Shown here piece by piece: positions 25,386-36,307 of a stretch of DNA of 64,000 nt (position 1 is the first letter of the stretch; every line of letters begins with the position of its first letter). The stretch is taken from assembly GCA_938084565.1 (NCBI GenBank), contig CALKEU010000005.1:69715-133714 (forward strand). The letters run 5' to 3'. This DNA comes from Candidatus Kapaibacterium sp. GTDB lineage: Bacteria > Bacteroidota > Ignavibacteria > Kapaibacteriales > HRBIN21. The translations under genes were made by a program, and so were the position numbers. Under the pieces are notes generated by a model. That model was not told where the DNA came from and ran no database searches. It saw nothing but the letters and a program-made list of their open reading frames with translations.

Positions 25386-26548
25386 GGCGCCTACGGCAGC
25401 ATCTGGGCTGACGGGGCTCACGTGAGGCGGTGATATCGGGCAGGCCGAGCCTTCCCATGCCAGGGCCAGCTGCCCGCAGGCAGCTTCGATATCGAGGCCG
25501 TTAGAGCGTCGGACTGTTGCAATGATACCATGAGTGCGGAGGCGCTCTTGGAAGGCTGGGATGCGCTCCGGCGGACTTGGGCGGAGTGTGGCCGCAAAGC
25601 CAGTCGGATGCACGAAATCAATTGGGTGGAAGGGAATAAGGTTGACCTTGGCCCGTCCAGTCTGCCGAACGAAACGGGCAAGAGCGTTGGCATCGGCTGG
25701 GGAGTCGTTGAGGTGGTCGAAGAGGATGTATTCGTATGTGATTGGCTCTCCGGTGCGTTCGCTGTAGTGGCGGGCTGCCCCTTGGAGTTCGAGCAGGCTA
25801 TAGCGTCGTGCAATGGGCATGAGGCGCTCGCGGAGGTGCTGATCTGTGGTGTGGAGTGAAATTGCAAGCCTCACGCGCAGCCCTGACTCAGCTAGGCGAT
25901 AGATACCGGGGACAATTCCGGCCGTGGAGAGCACAATGCGCCGTGCGGAGAGCAATCCTGCGGCTGGATCGGTCCACACTCGGATGGCCTCTAAGACAGC
26001 CTCGAGATTCAGCAGTGGTTCGCCCATCCCCATGAAGACGACATTCGTCACAGCTTGACCGCTGAAGCGCCGGGCAAGGAGGAGCTGATCGACAATTTCA
26101 GCGCTATTCAGGTTGCGCCGCAGTCGAAGAGAGGCTGTTGCGCAGAAAGCACATCCGAGCGGACAGCCTACTTGTGTGGAAACGCATAGCGTCAGTCGCC
26201 CACGGCAGGGATGCTCGGCAGGGATAAGAACAGCTTCAATAGAAGCACCACCAGGCAGCTGGAGGAGAAGCTTCACAGTGCCATCGGTAGCGCGGCGCCA
26301 CTGGCGGAGGGAGAGCGTCTGTGTAGTACAGCTTTCAGCTAGATGCTGACGGAGCGCCTTCGGCAAGTTGGTCATGGCGCTGAAGTCTTCCACACCCTTC
26401 GCGTAGAGCCACTCCATGAGTTGAACGGCTCGGTAGCGAGGGTGTCCCCACTGCTGGAACAGTAACTCCAGCTGTGCACGAGACAATCCCTTAAGGTGGA
26501 GCTTCTCTCCCTGCTGGAGCGACAGGGTACGCATGTGTGGGAGCATCC

Positions 26549-26552
<4 letters not shown>
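25383..26552 (-). CDS. rlmN: Dual-specificity RNA methyltransferase RlmN (23S rRNA A2503 / tRNA A37)
   Basis: A 389-residue radical-SAM enzyme that adds a C2 methyl group to A2503 of 23S rRNA and A37 of some tRNAs. The Fe-S motif is CPLGCAFC (Cys130, Cys134, Cys137). FMGMGEPLLN, ISLHTTD and the C-terminal FHPIDFVHPTGFA region with a later catalytic Cys (DIEAACGQLA) follow. The N-terminal accessory domain starts GLSRAQLELLFQQWGHPRYRA. The family length is about 350-390 aa, so the protein is full length. It overlaps the clpC stop by 4 bases and is probably co-transcribed with clpC. Confidence 0.95.
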
Positions 26553-29047
<2,495 letters not shown>

Positions 29048-29159
29048 GGTTGGGCTAGCTAGAGCCTATTGGACTCTCGAGCATACTACGGGTGGGGACG
29101 CAGTGGGGACGAGCTTTATTGCAGCTCCATCCCTGCTGCAGGATAGCTCCCTCCCACCC

Positions 29160-29167
29160 TAGTTTTG
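29160..29167 (+). promoter_or_regulatory. TAnnTTTG -7 promoter box for heptose genes (TAGTTTTG)
   Basis: TAGTTTTG lies 32 bases before the ATG of the heptose kinase gene and matches the TAnnTTTG consensus. It sits in the divergent gap with clpC. No -33 element is clear. Confidence 0.45.
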
Positions 29168-29198
29168 TACCTACTCGGGTGAGTCGAGGTTTCGGCCG

Positions 29199-30188
29199 AT
29201 GGATTCTCTCACTGTTGAACGGGCGCAGGAGTTACTCGAGCGATGTCGCGGCCGGCGTGTTGCGGTGCTCGGTGATGTAATGCTAGACCGCTACTTCTGG
29301 GGGAGCGTGACACGCATTTCGCCGGAAGCCCCCGTACCGGTGGTGGATCTGGAAGAGGAAGAGGCTCGGTTAGGTGGGGCGGCCAATGTAGCCCATAATC
29401 TCTCAGCCCTTGGCCTTCGGCCGCTCTTACTCGGAGTCATCGGGGAGGATACCGCTGGAGACGTACTTCTGGAGCTCATGGCCCGCTTGGACTGTGAAAC
29501 GCACGGGCTCTTCCGGCAGCCGGGCCGGCCAACTACAGAAAAGATCCGCATTCTCGGCAACCGACAGCATCTGGTGCGCCTCGATCGAGAGGTCAGAACC
29601 CCGGTCAACAGTGCCGTCATTGCCCACATTCTGCACCTCCTGGAGGAGACTCCCGATGTCGAGGCGCTCATTATCCAGGATTACAACAAGGGGCTCCTGA
29701 CACCGGGGCTCATTGCGGCAGTCTTGTCTCTTATGCGCCAGCGTGGTATCCCAGTTCTTGTCGATCCGAAGCAGGAGAACTTCTTCGCCTACGTCGGGGT
29801 AAAGCTCTTCAAACCGAATCGGCGCGAAGCGGCTCAGGCATTGCAACGGCCGCTTCGAACCATTGAAGATGTCCGGTGGGCAGCTCGTCAGCTGCGGGAG
29901 CAGCTGCACTGCCAGGCGGTGCTCTTGACGCTGGGGGAAGAAGGGATGCTGCTGGATGAGGCTGGGGAGCAGCAGAGCTACATTCCGGCTCGGGCCCGCC
30001 ATGTGGCCGATGTCTCCGGTGCGGGGGATACTGTCATTGCCACTGTAGCCGCCGCTCTGGTAGCCGGGGCCACACTCCGCGAGGCAGCGGCTCTTGCCAA
30101 TGTGGCTGCCGGTGTGGTCTGCTCCCAACCGGGGGTGGTTCCCATTGACCCTCGAGCCCTGCTGTCGGCTATCTTCGAGATGGGATAG
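29199..30188 (+). CDS. hldA: D-glycero-beta-D-manno-heptose-7-phosphate kinase
   Basis: A 329-residue PfkB/ribokinase-family sugar kinase for the ADP-heptose precursor of LPS inner core. Family marks are LGDVMLDRYFWGSVTRISPEAP near the start, RLGGAANVAHNLSALG and the catalytic site ADVSGAGDTVIATVAAALVAG near 268-288. This is the kinase half of what is a bifunctional HldE in E. coli; here the cytidylyltransferase or adenylyltransferase half is a separate gene immediately downstream. It implies that the organism makes heptose-containing lipopolysaccharide. Confidence 0.93.
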   Translation: MDSLTVERAQELLERCRGRRVAVLGDVMLDRYFWGSVTRISPEAPVPVVDLEEEEARLGGAANVAHNLSALGLRPLLLGVIGEDTAGDVLLELMARLDCETHGLFRQPGRPTTEKIRILGNRQHLVRLDREVRTPVNSAVIAHILHLLEETPDVEALIIQDYNKGLLTPGLIAAVLSLMRQRGIPVLVDPKQENFFAYVGVKLFKPNRREAAQALQRPLRTIEDVRWAARQLREQLHCQAVLLTLGEEGMLLDEAGEQQSYIPARARHVADVSGAGDTVIATVAAALVAGATLREAAALANVAAGVVCSQPGVVPIDPRALLSAIFEMG

Positions 30189-30193
30189 TGACG

Positions 30194-30670
30194 ATGGTAG
30201 TGGAGCGTTCGCTGCTTGCTCTGCTCTGCGCCGAGCTCCGAGAGCGCGGTCGTCAGATTGTGTTCACCAATGGCTGCTTCGATTTGCTCCATCTCGGCCA
30301 TCTGCGCTACCTGGAGCAGGCTCGTCGGCTCGGGGATGTACTTGTGGTTGGAGTTAATACCGACGCCTCTGTTCGACGCCTCAAGGGGGCTCTGCGGCCC
30401 CTCCGTCCGCAGGAGGAGCGCGCCGCGCTGGTGGCAGCATTGAAGCCAGTGGATTTCGTGACGCTCTTCGACGAGGACACACCGGAAGCCCTCATTGCGC
30501 AGCTACGCCCTGACACGCTTGTCAAGGGAGGAGACTACCTGCCCGAGCAAATTGCTGGAGCAGATTTAGTGCGGTCGTGGGGCGGGAAAGTTGTCGTCAT
30601 CCCGTACGTTGAGGGGTACTCCACAAGTAGCCTCGTCCAGGACATCTTGCGCCGGCACGGACTCGGTTAG
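30194..30670 (+). CDS. hldC: D-glycero-beta-D-manno-heptose-1-phosphate adenylyltransferase
   Basis: A 158-residue nucleotidyltransferase with the HxGH-type site NGCFDLLHLGHLRYLEQAR (about 24-42), then VGVNTDASVRRLKG and the ending GYSTSSLVQDI. It joins the heptose-1-phosphate to AMP, giving ADP-heptose precursor, and pairs with the kinase gene upstream. ATG 30194 is used; a GTG at 30188 overlaps the kinase stop codon. The 3' end overlaps the convergent barrel gene by 4 bases. Confidence 0.92.
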   Translation: MVVERSLLALLCAELRERGRQIVFTNGCFDLLHLGHLRYLEQARRLGDVLVVGVNTDASVRRLKGALRPLRPQEERAALVAALKPVDFVTLFDEDTPEALIAQLRPDTLVKGGDYLPEQIAGADLVRSWGGKVVVIPYVEGYSTSSLVQDILRRHGLG

Positions 30671-31878
30671 CGCCGTCTCGAAGGGAGAAACCACTGCTCT
30701 CCGAGGGTAAGGGTGAAGGTGAAGCGTCCGAACCATTCGTGGACGAGCCCTCGGGTGCGTTGTCCGCGCATCCCAGTTTGGCAAGCCAAGTCCAGCAGCG
30801 CTGTCTGTCCCACTGGGAGATGAACCCCCAATGAGAGAGCAGCTTCCGAGAGGGAGTGCTCCGCAATTCGGTAGTAGAGACGTTGCCAGCTGATGCCGGT
30901 CGAGAAGCCGAACTGAGTACGCCCTGCGGTCACGTGCGGAGCTCGGTGCAAGCTCAGGGAAAGCCGGTACAAGGGCTGGAAAACCACCCCGCGGGCGGAT
31001 TGGTAGTCGAGCAGCCGGAAGTCAGCATAGAGGCCTTCGAACGCTGCAGTCGTGCGGCCCCAGCGATAGGCAAGGCCAGCACCTATTGTGGGCGGCAGAC
31101 GCCATCTGAGCGAACGCTCAAGCGTCGTATCCCCGTATGTGTGCGTGAAGGAGTAGCGCCACAGCTGCTGTGTCGAGATTACCGCGGGGCTCGAAAGGGC
31201 CAGGGTGACAAGCCACCCAGGTGCTAGACCGTACCAGGCTCCTACCACGACCGCCCCCCCGGTAAGCCAGTCCGTCACGGTGAGTGTGTCGGGTGCTGAC
31301 CACTGGTCCTGCAGCGTGGTACTCCACTCCCGGCGGAAGAGCCCGAAGAGGTACCGCACTGCAGCACCGATCCCAAACGAAGGCAGCGGGCGGAAGGCAA
31401 AGCCGAGGTGGCTGGCGCTGATGCCTCCGCTGCCCAGAAGACGATAACTTCCCTGAAGCTGCTCTTCAGGGAGTTGGAGCCTGATAGGGACAGCAACGGC
31501 TACATTGACCGAGCTGAGCGGATAGAAGCCCCAGCTCAACGCCCACCCCTGCGCCGTGTCAAGGGCAAAGAGGAGCAAGAGTCCTTCAACCTTGCCGTTA
31601 TTCTGTGCCACCGTCCCCATCTCCCCTCGGATCTGCTGCTGATGGAAACGGTAGCCCCCTTGGAGGCGGGTTGAGCGGACAAAGGTCCACAGGGCTGGAT
31701 TTGCTATGCTGATGGCGTACTCTGAGGGTAGAGCAATGCCGTACGAACTTGCTGCGTCATAGACGGCTCCGACGCTGGGTCGGAAGTCTCCAATCCCGAA
31801 GAGGGAGTAGTTCGAGCCTCCCTGTGCCCACAGAGGGACGGGTGCAATAGTGAGCAGAGTGAGCAAGCAATACCTCAT
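30667..31878 (-). CDS. Outer-membrane beta-barrel protein, FadL-like architecture
   Basis: A 403-residue exported protein with a signal peptide (MRYCLLTLLTIAPVPLWAQ). The opening SNYSLFGIGDFRPS and ANPALW resembles a large Bacteroidota family with a 'YSxxGIGD ... NPA' start and a FadL/TodX-like barrel. The rest alternates hydrophobic strands ending in aromatic residues. The function is unknown, possibly transport of hydrophobic compounds. It follows a lipoprotein gene with a 4-base overlap, so the two probably form an outer-membrane pair. Confidence 0.7.
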   Translation of the reverse strand: MRYCLLTLLTIAPVPLWAQGGSNYSLFGIGDFRPSVGAVYDAASSYGIALPSEYAISIANPALWTFVRSTRLQGGYRFHQQQIRGEMGTVAQNNGKVEGLLLLFALDTAQGWALSWGFYPLSSVNVAVAVPIRLQLPEEQLQGSYRLLGSGGISASHLGFAFRPLPSFGIGAAVRYLFGLFRREWSTTLQDQWSAPDTLTVTDWLTGGAVVVGAWYGLAPGWLVTLALSSPAVISTQQLWRYSFTHTYGDTTLERSLRWRLPPTIGAGLAYRWGRTTAAFEGLYADFRLLDYQSARGVVFQPLYRLSLSLHRAPHVTAGRTQFGFSTGISWQRLYYRIAEHSLSEAALSLGVHLPVGQTALLDLACQTGMRGQRTRGLVHEWFGRFTFTLTLGEQWFLPSRRR

Positions 31879-33113
31879 GGGCGTTTCCGCACGGCGTAGA
31901 TGAGAACAAGCTGCGGGGCAGCGCTACCAGAGCGGGAGAAGGCCAGCCGATCCAGATGTCCGTAGAGCTCTGTGGCAGGGAGACTGATGAAGAGTCTCCC
32001 GCGCCGTTGCCGGCGGAACCAGTACTCGAGCATCGGTGCTAGAGTCCGGCTCACGTAGGTTCCGCTGTGGGGGTCATAGGTCGCCGTCGCACTCAGCCAG
32101 GAGGGGGCATTCGTGTCGGCAGGCAGGATGAGCAGCGTGCGGGAGCGCTCCCGGTTGCCTGTCCAGCAAGCGGCCGTATCAAGCGTCAGCCGGAGCTCCG
32201 CCCGATAGAGGGCTGCCAGCGGAGGGAGCCCCTCCAGCTGTATAGAGAGCGCCGGACGGTAAGCAATACCTGGCTGGAGAATGAGGCAGCAGTACGGATC
32301 GAATTGGCTCGGCGAGAGGAAGCTCCCGGCGTATCCGGCGGTCAACCGCACGGTGTCTACTCGGTCTGAGCGGCGGTAGAGGACCTCCAGAGATGGAGCC
32401 GGACGGTGCAGCTGACCAATGCTCTGCGTTGCAAAAGCCCGAATGGCCGTGGCAGCCCCTGTGGGAATCAGCGCAATACCGTAGATCTGCTGCCGTTGGA
32501 GGCTATCGGCTTGCAGGCGGAACCATTCTGCAAGGAGCTGACGTCCAGCCTCGTTCAATTCTACTCGAACTGGCTCGGCTGTGTCACGCAGAGGAATTGC
32601 TTCCTCCCAGCGCCCGAGCTCGAGAGGATCGAGTGTTCCGGCATCCCCAGTGGCAAAGAGACTATCCCAGGTAGCCTTGGGGGTCCACAGCCGCGTGACT
32701 CTGTGTACGGTGAAGGGGACTCGGGTTGCCGCACCGCTGCTGTCGCCGAGCGTATAGCGCTCGGGGGAAAGCACCAGGGTAGCGCGGAGAATCCATGCTG
32801 CGCTGAGCCATCCTAAGGTATCAGGAATGTCGGTGAAGCGGAGCAAGGTGCGCGCTTCCAGATCGCGGAAGCGTCCAATATAGAGCACGCCTGCATTGAA
32901 GAGAGGCTGTGCGATCTTCTCCGTCTCAATGGCCTCAAAGAGGGAGTCCGGTGGAGCAGAGAGGAGCTGTAAGTGGACGGTGTCTGGGAGGAACTCCGCG
33001 CCGACCGGCGAGGGAGCATCATTACATCCGGCCCACAGCGCCACGACGGTGGGGAGCAGGAAAGCGCCTTGTCGGAGAGATCGCCACACAGCACAAGCTC
33101 CGCAGAAGACCAT
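31875..33113 (-). CDS. Hypothetical lipoprotein with repeated jelly-roll-like regions
   Basis: A 412-residue protein with a lipobox-like end of the signal sequence (VVALWAGC). After it come segments such as ARTLLRFTDIPDTL, ILRATLVLSPERYTLG and IPLRDTAEPVRVELNEAGRQLL. These are reminiscent of the DNRLRE/CBM-like domain seen in surface proteins, though I cannot confirm it. It ends in basic residues (AVRKRP) and overlaps the barrel gene downstream by 4 bases. ATG 33113 is used; an ATG at 33128 is equally open. Its role may be to work with the barrel at the outer membrane. Confidence 0.6.
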   Translation of the reverse strand: MVFCGACAVWRSLRQGAFLLPTVVALWAGCNDAPSPVGAEFLPDTVHLQLLSAPPDSLFEAIETEKIAQPLFNAGVLYIGRFRDLEARTLLRFTDIPDTLGWLSAAWILRATLVLSPERYTLGDSSGAATRVPFTVHRVTRLWTPKATWDSLFATGDAGTLDPLELGRWEEAIPLRDTAEPVRVELNEAGRQLLAEWFRLQADSLQRQQIYGIALIPTGAATAIRAFATQSIGQLHRPAPSLEVLYRRSDRVDTVRLTAGYAGSFLSPSQFDPYCCLILQPGIAYRPALSIQLEGLPPLAALYRAELRLTLDTAACWTGNRERSRTLLILPADTNAPSWLSATATYDPHSGTYVSRTLAPMLEYWFRRQRRGRLFISLPATELYGHLDRLAFSRSGSAAPQLVLIYAVRKRP

Positions 33114-33223
33114 GCTAGAGGAGTACAAAAATGCAAAACCCGTTGCGCTCTCCTGGCCGATGGCAGCATTCTCGCTCCTTGTTCGTCTTTTGGCTTCCAG
33201 TCAGCCAGACAGAGTCGGTTTCC

Positions 33224-34027
33224 ATGGCAGGGCCCATTGTGCTGCTGACCGACTACGGCTTGCAGGATACCTACGTCGGGGTACTCAAAGGGATCATTGC
33301 CCGTATTGCCCCCCAGACGCCAGTCATTGATTTGTTGCACTATGTGCGGCCGCAGCAGGTTCGGCAGGGTGCGTATGCTCTCTGGATTGCGGAGCCATAT
33401 TTCCCTGATGGGGCAATTTTCGTGGTGGTGGTTGATCCAGAGGTAGGGACCGAGCGGCGTGCCGTTGCGGTAGAGATAAACCGCAAGTACTTCCTGGCGC
33501 CCGACAACGGTGTGCTGAGTTTTGTGCTAGAACGCTATGGGGCGGAGCGGGCAGTCCTCATAGAAAACCCTGCCTATCGGCTGCCCGTGCTCAGCTCGAC
33601 TTTTCACGGTCGGGATCTCTTTGCTCCGGCGGCTGCCTACGTGGCGCAGGGGGTACGACTGGAGCAGCTCGGCCTGCCGGTCGACCCAGGAAGCTTATAC
33701 CGGCTGCCACCGCCGCGGTGCGAGTACGCCGGTGGTGTCTGGACTGGAGAGGTGCTGCACATTGATCGTTTTGGCAACTTGATTACCTCGTTGGCGGTCG
33801 AGCGTCTCCAGATAGGCAGCTCACCCCAGGAGCGCAGCCGGTGGTGTGTTGCCATCGGCAGCGTGACGCTGACGGGCATTGTGCGTACCTTCGCCGACGT
33901 TGCCGAGGGCGAGCTCTGTGCCTATGTTGGCAGTGATGGCCTCATTGAGATTGCCCGGCGCAACGGGCATGCAGCGATGCACCTGCAAGTGCAGCTTGGG
34001 GATCCGGTGCGTGCTTGGCGCCTATAG
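33224..34027 (+). CDS. SAM hydroxide adenosyltransferase (DUF62/SAM hydrolase)
   Basis: A 267-residue enzyme of the family that splits S-adenosylmethionine into adenosine and methionine, related to fluorinase. Marks are the opening LLTDYGLQDTYVGVLKG, VVVDPEVGTERRAVAVE, APDNGVLSFVLERYG, STFHGRDLFAPAAAYVAQG and the C-domain HIDRFGNLITSL. ATG 33224 is used because conserved sequence begins there; an open stretch upstream to 33131 has no family resemblance. Its cell role is unclear; SAM removal or methionine recycling is proposed. Confidence 0.9.
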   Translation: MAGPIVLLTDYGLQDTYVGVLKGIIARIAPQTPVIDLLHYVRPQQVRQGAYALWIAEPYFPDGAIFVVVVDPEVGTERRAVAVEINRKYFLAPDNGVLSFVLERYGAERAVLIENPAYRLPVLSSTFHGRDLFAPAAAYVAQGVRLEQLGLPVDPGSLYRLPPPRCEYAGGVWTGEVLHIDRFGNLITSLAVERLQIGSSPQERSRWCVAIGSVTLTGIVRTFADVAEGELCAYVGSDGLIEIARRNGHAAMHLQVQLGDPVRAWRL

Positions 34028-34076
34028 CTGCTGCGGTGTTGTTCGTCTCTGTCCGCACAGTGTTGGATGTAGGAGC

Positions 34077-35318
34077 ATGCCGAACGGTGCTGTTGCTTTC
34101 ACCATTGCTCTGCTCGGTCTTGCGGGGCTGCTCCTTTTGCAGCTACCCGGATGGGTGCGGTTGTGGCGGCAGGTGCGGGGATGGCGGCAGCGGAGCGCTT
34201 TTCTGGTAAGTGTAGGGATGGCGCAGGTGCCATTCGTGTACGGTCTCTTGTTGTACAAGGCCATCCCCGTAGAGCTCCCCGCAGAGGTGTGGTTCGTAGC
34301 GTGGGCATGGGCGCTGACTGTGACGCTGCTGGGCTTGGGCATGAGTGTGTGGCAGGTACTCGAGCGGCAAGTCTTACGACAGCGGCAGCCTACGGTTGCT
34401 GTAGAGGCTCGGCGCCACTTTCTGCGCTTGGCTCTTCTGGGGGGAGCTAGCTTTGTGGCCTCAACGCAGCTTTTGGCCGCAACACGGCAGCGTCGCGGGC
34501 ATGTTGAATTTGTCGAACTCCCGGTGGCTGATTTACCGGCCCCGTTGGAGGGCTTGACCATTGGAGTCATCAGCGACATCCACGCCGGGCCGTTTATGCA
34601 ACGTCCGCAGCTGGAGCGCTACCGGCGTGAGCTCGAGGAGCTCGGCTGCGAGCTGATTGTCTTGCCGGGGGATTTCATCATCAACCGGACGTCCGAGATC
34701 TATCCCTTCGTTGAAACCTTTGCTGGGCTACAGGCACCGCTGGGTGTCTTTGCAATCACGGGGAACCACGACTACTTCTCCGGTGAGGTCGAGCGTATTT
34801 GCCACGAGATAGAGCAGGCCGGTATCCGGCTTCTCCGCAATGAGGCTGTCACCGTTGAGCGGGATGGGGCAGCTATCACTCTTGCTGGACTCGATGACTT
34901 CTATGCCCGTGCACTGCCTGACTACGTTGAGTGGGGACGGGATCCGGATGGAGTGCTCTCAAACTGGCAACGCCGCATATCGCAGAGTGTGGGGCCACGG
35001 ATTGTGCTGTGCCATCGACCGTACTACTTCGAGCCGTTGGTACTTCTGGGCGCTGACGCTGTTATTGCTGGGCACACGCACGGTGGGCAAATCGTGTTGG
35101 CTGAGCTTGGGCGCTTGAGTCTGTCGCCGGCGGCAATGGTGTCGCCGTATGTTGCGGGGACATACTGGTCGAGGCTACGGCCGCATAAGTGGATGTATGT
35201 GACGCGAGGGATTGGCACGGTTGGAATCCCAATCCGGTGGAATGCTCCGCCGGAGATTACGCACATTCGGCTTGTCCGAGCACCGCAGGGAGGGAAAGCG
35301 TGGATCGAGACGTCATAG
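34077..35318 (+). CDS. Membrane-anchored metallophosphoesterase (YkuE/YaeI-like)
   Basis: A 413-residue protein. Residues 1-140 hold about four hydrophobic segments (AFTIALLGLAGLLLLQLPG, SVGMAQVPFVYGLLLY, FVAWAWALTVTLLGLG and LALLGGASFVASTQLL). The calcineurin-like domain has all metal motifs: ISDIHAG, LPGDFI, TGNHDYF and GHTHGGQ. Relatives act on phospholipid pyrophosphates or nucleotides; the substrate here is not clear. ATG 34077 has AGGAG very close (one base away). Its 3' end overlaps the NrnA-like gene by 19 bases. Confidence 0.88.
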   Translation: MPNGAVAFTIALLGLAGLLLLQLPGWVRLWRQVRGWRQRSAFLVSVGMAQVPFVYGLLLYKAIPVELPAEVWFVAWAWALTVTLLGLGMSVWQVLERQVLRQRQPTVAVEARRHFLRLALLGGASFVASTQLLAATRQRRGHVEFVELPVADLPAPLEGLTIGVISDIHAGPFMQRPQLERYRRELEELGCELIVLPGDFIINRTSEIYPFVETFAGLQAPLGVFAITGNHDYFSGEVERICHEIEQAGIRLLRNEAVTVERDGAAITLAGLDDFYARALPDYVEWGRDPDGVLSNWQRRISQSVGPRIVLCHRPYYFEPLVLLGADAVIAGHTHGGQIVLAELGRLSLSPAAMVSPYVAGTYWSRLRPHKWMYVTRGIGTVGIPIRWNAPPEITHIRLVRAPQGGKAWIETS

Positions 35319-36307
35319 CCTCTGCACAAGACCTTCTATGCCGCAGCCACCGGGTGATCATCACCACTCATATCCATCCTGATGGTGATGGCATCGGTTC
35401 GGCGCTTGCGCTGCAGCACTATCTCGGCTCATTGGGGAAGGAGGTACGCTGCCTCTTGCACAGTCCAGTTCCGGCAACCTTGTTGTTTCTCCCGGGTGCA
35501 GATACCATTCTGCGCTACCAGCCAGACTGCCATGCAGCGGTGCTGGCTGAGGCCGATGCCGTTGTCATCGTGGATACCAGTGAGTTACGGCGTCTTGGGG
35601 CGGTAGCCGAAGTCGTCGAGCAAGCAGCGGCTTCGAAGCTCGTCATCGATCATCATCTGTCTCCCCAACCCTTTGCTGATGTCTACGTTGTCGACCCTCG
35701 GGCAAGTGCTACCGGAGAGCTCGTCTGGCAGTTGTTGCAGCGAATGGGAGGGGCCTATCGCACGCCCGAGATTGCCCTCTGCCTCTACACGGCTATTGTG
35801 ACGGACACGGGGAGTTTTGCCTACTCCAACACCTCAGCCCAGACACATCGGACGATTGCCGAGCTTGTGGACATTGGGGTCGATATCCCTTGGGTTCACG
35901 AGCAGCTCTTCCAGTCCTGGTCGCTGGCCCGGATGCATCTTCTCGGAGAGGTTTTGGCTACTATGGAGCTGCACGATGATGGCCGCATTGGGGTATTGGT
36001 TGTCCCGCAAGAGGCTTTTCACCGAACAGGGGCCACAGAAGAAGATGTAGAAGGGCTAGCCCAATATACGCTCTCGGTGCGTGGTGTCTCTGTTGGACTG
36101 CTCATCGTTGAGCTTCCGCAAGGGGGCGATATCAAGATTTCATTCCGTTCACGCATGGGCATTCCAGTGCACGATCTTGCAGCTGAGTTTGGAGGTGGCG
36201 GACATGAATATGCCGCTGGCGCTCGGCTACCTCCTGGGGATCTACGGCAGGTATGTCACCGGCTCATTGAGCGCACCGCGGCGTACTTAAGAGAGTTCAT
36301 GCCGTAG
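35300..36307 (+). CDS. nrnA: DHH/DHHA1 phosphoesterase, NrnA-like (oligoribonuclease / pAp phosphatase)
   Basis: A 335-residue cytoplasmic enzyme. The DHH domain has THIHPDGDGIGS, IVDTSELRRLG and IDHHLSP; the DHHA1 domain has ISFRSRMGIPVHDLA and the GGGGHEYAAGARL substrate loop. NrnA degrades 2-5-nt RNAs and often dephosphorylates 3'-phosphoadenosine 5'-phosphate. GTG 35300, with AGGGAGGG upstream, is preferred over the open ATG at 35189, which lies inside the upstream gene and has no family sequence. It overlaps the upstream gene by 19 bases and the convergent aminotransferase gene by 21. Confidence 0.9.
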   Translation: MDRDVIASAQDLLCRSHRVIITTHIHPDGDGIGSALALQHYLGSLGKEVRCLLHSPVPATLLFLPGADTILRYQPDCHAAVLAEADAVVIVDTSELRRLGAVAEVVEQAAASKLVIDHHLSPQPFADVYVVDPRASATGELVWQLLQRMGGAYRTPEIALCLYTAIVTDTGSFAYSNTSAQTHRTIAELVDIGVDIPWVHEQLFQSWSLARMHLLGEVLATMELHDDGRIGVLVVPQEAFHRTGATEEDVEGLAQYTLSVRGVSVGLLIVELPQGGDIKISFRSRMGIPVHDLAAEFGGGGHEYAAGARLPPGDLRQVCHRLIERTAAYLREFMP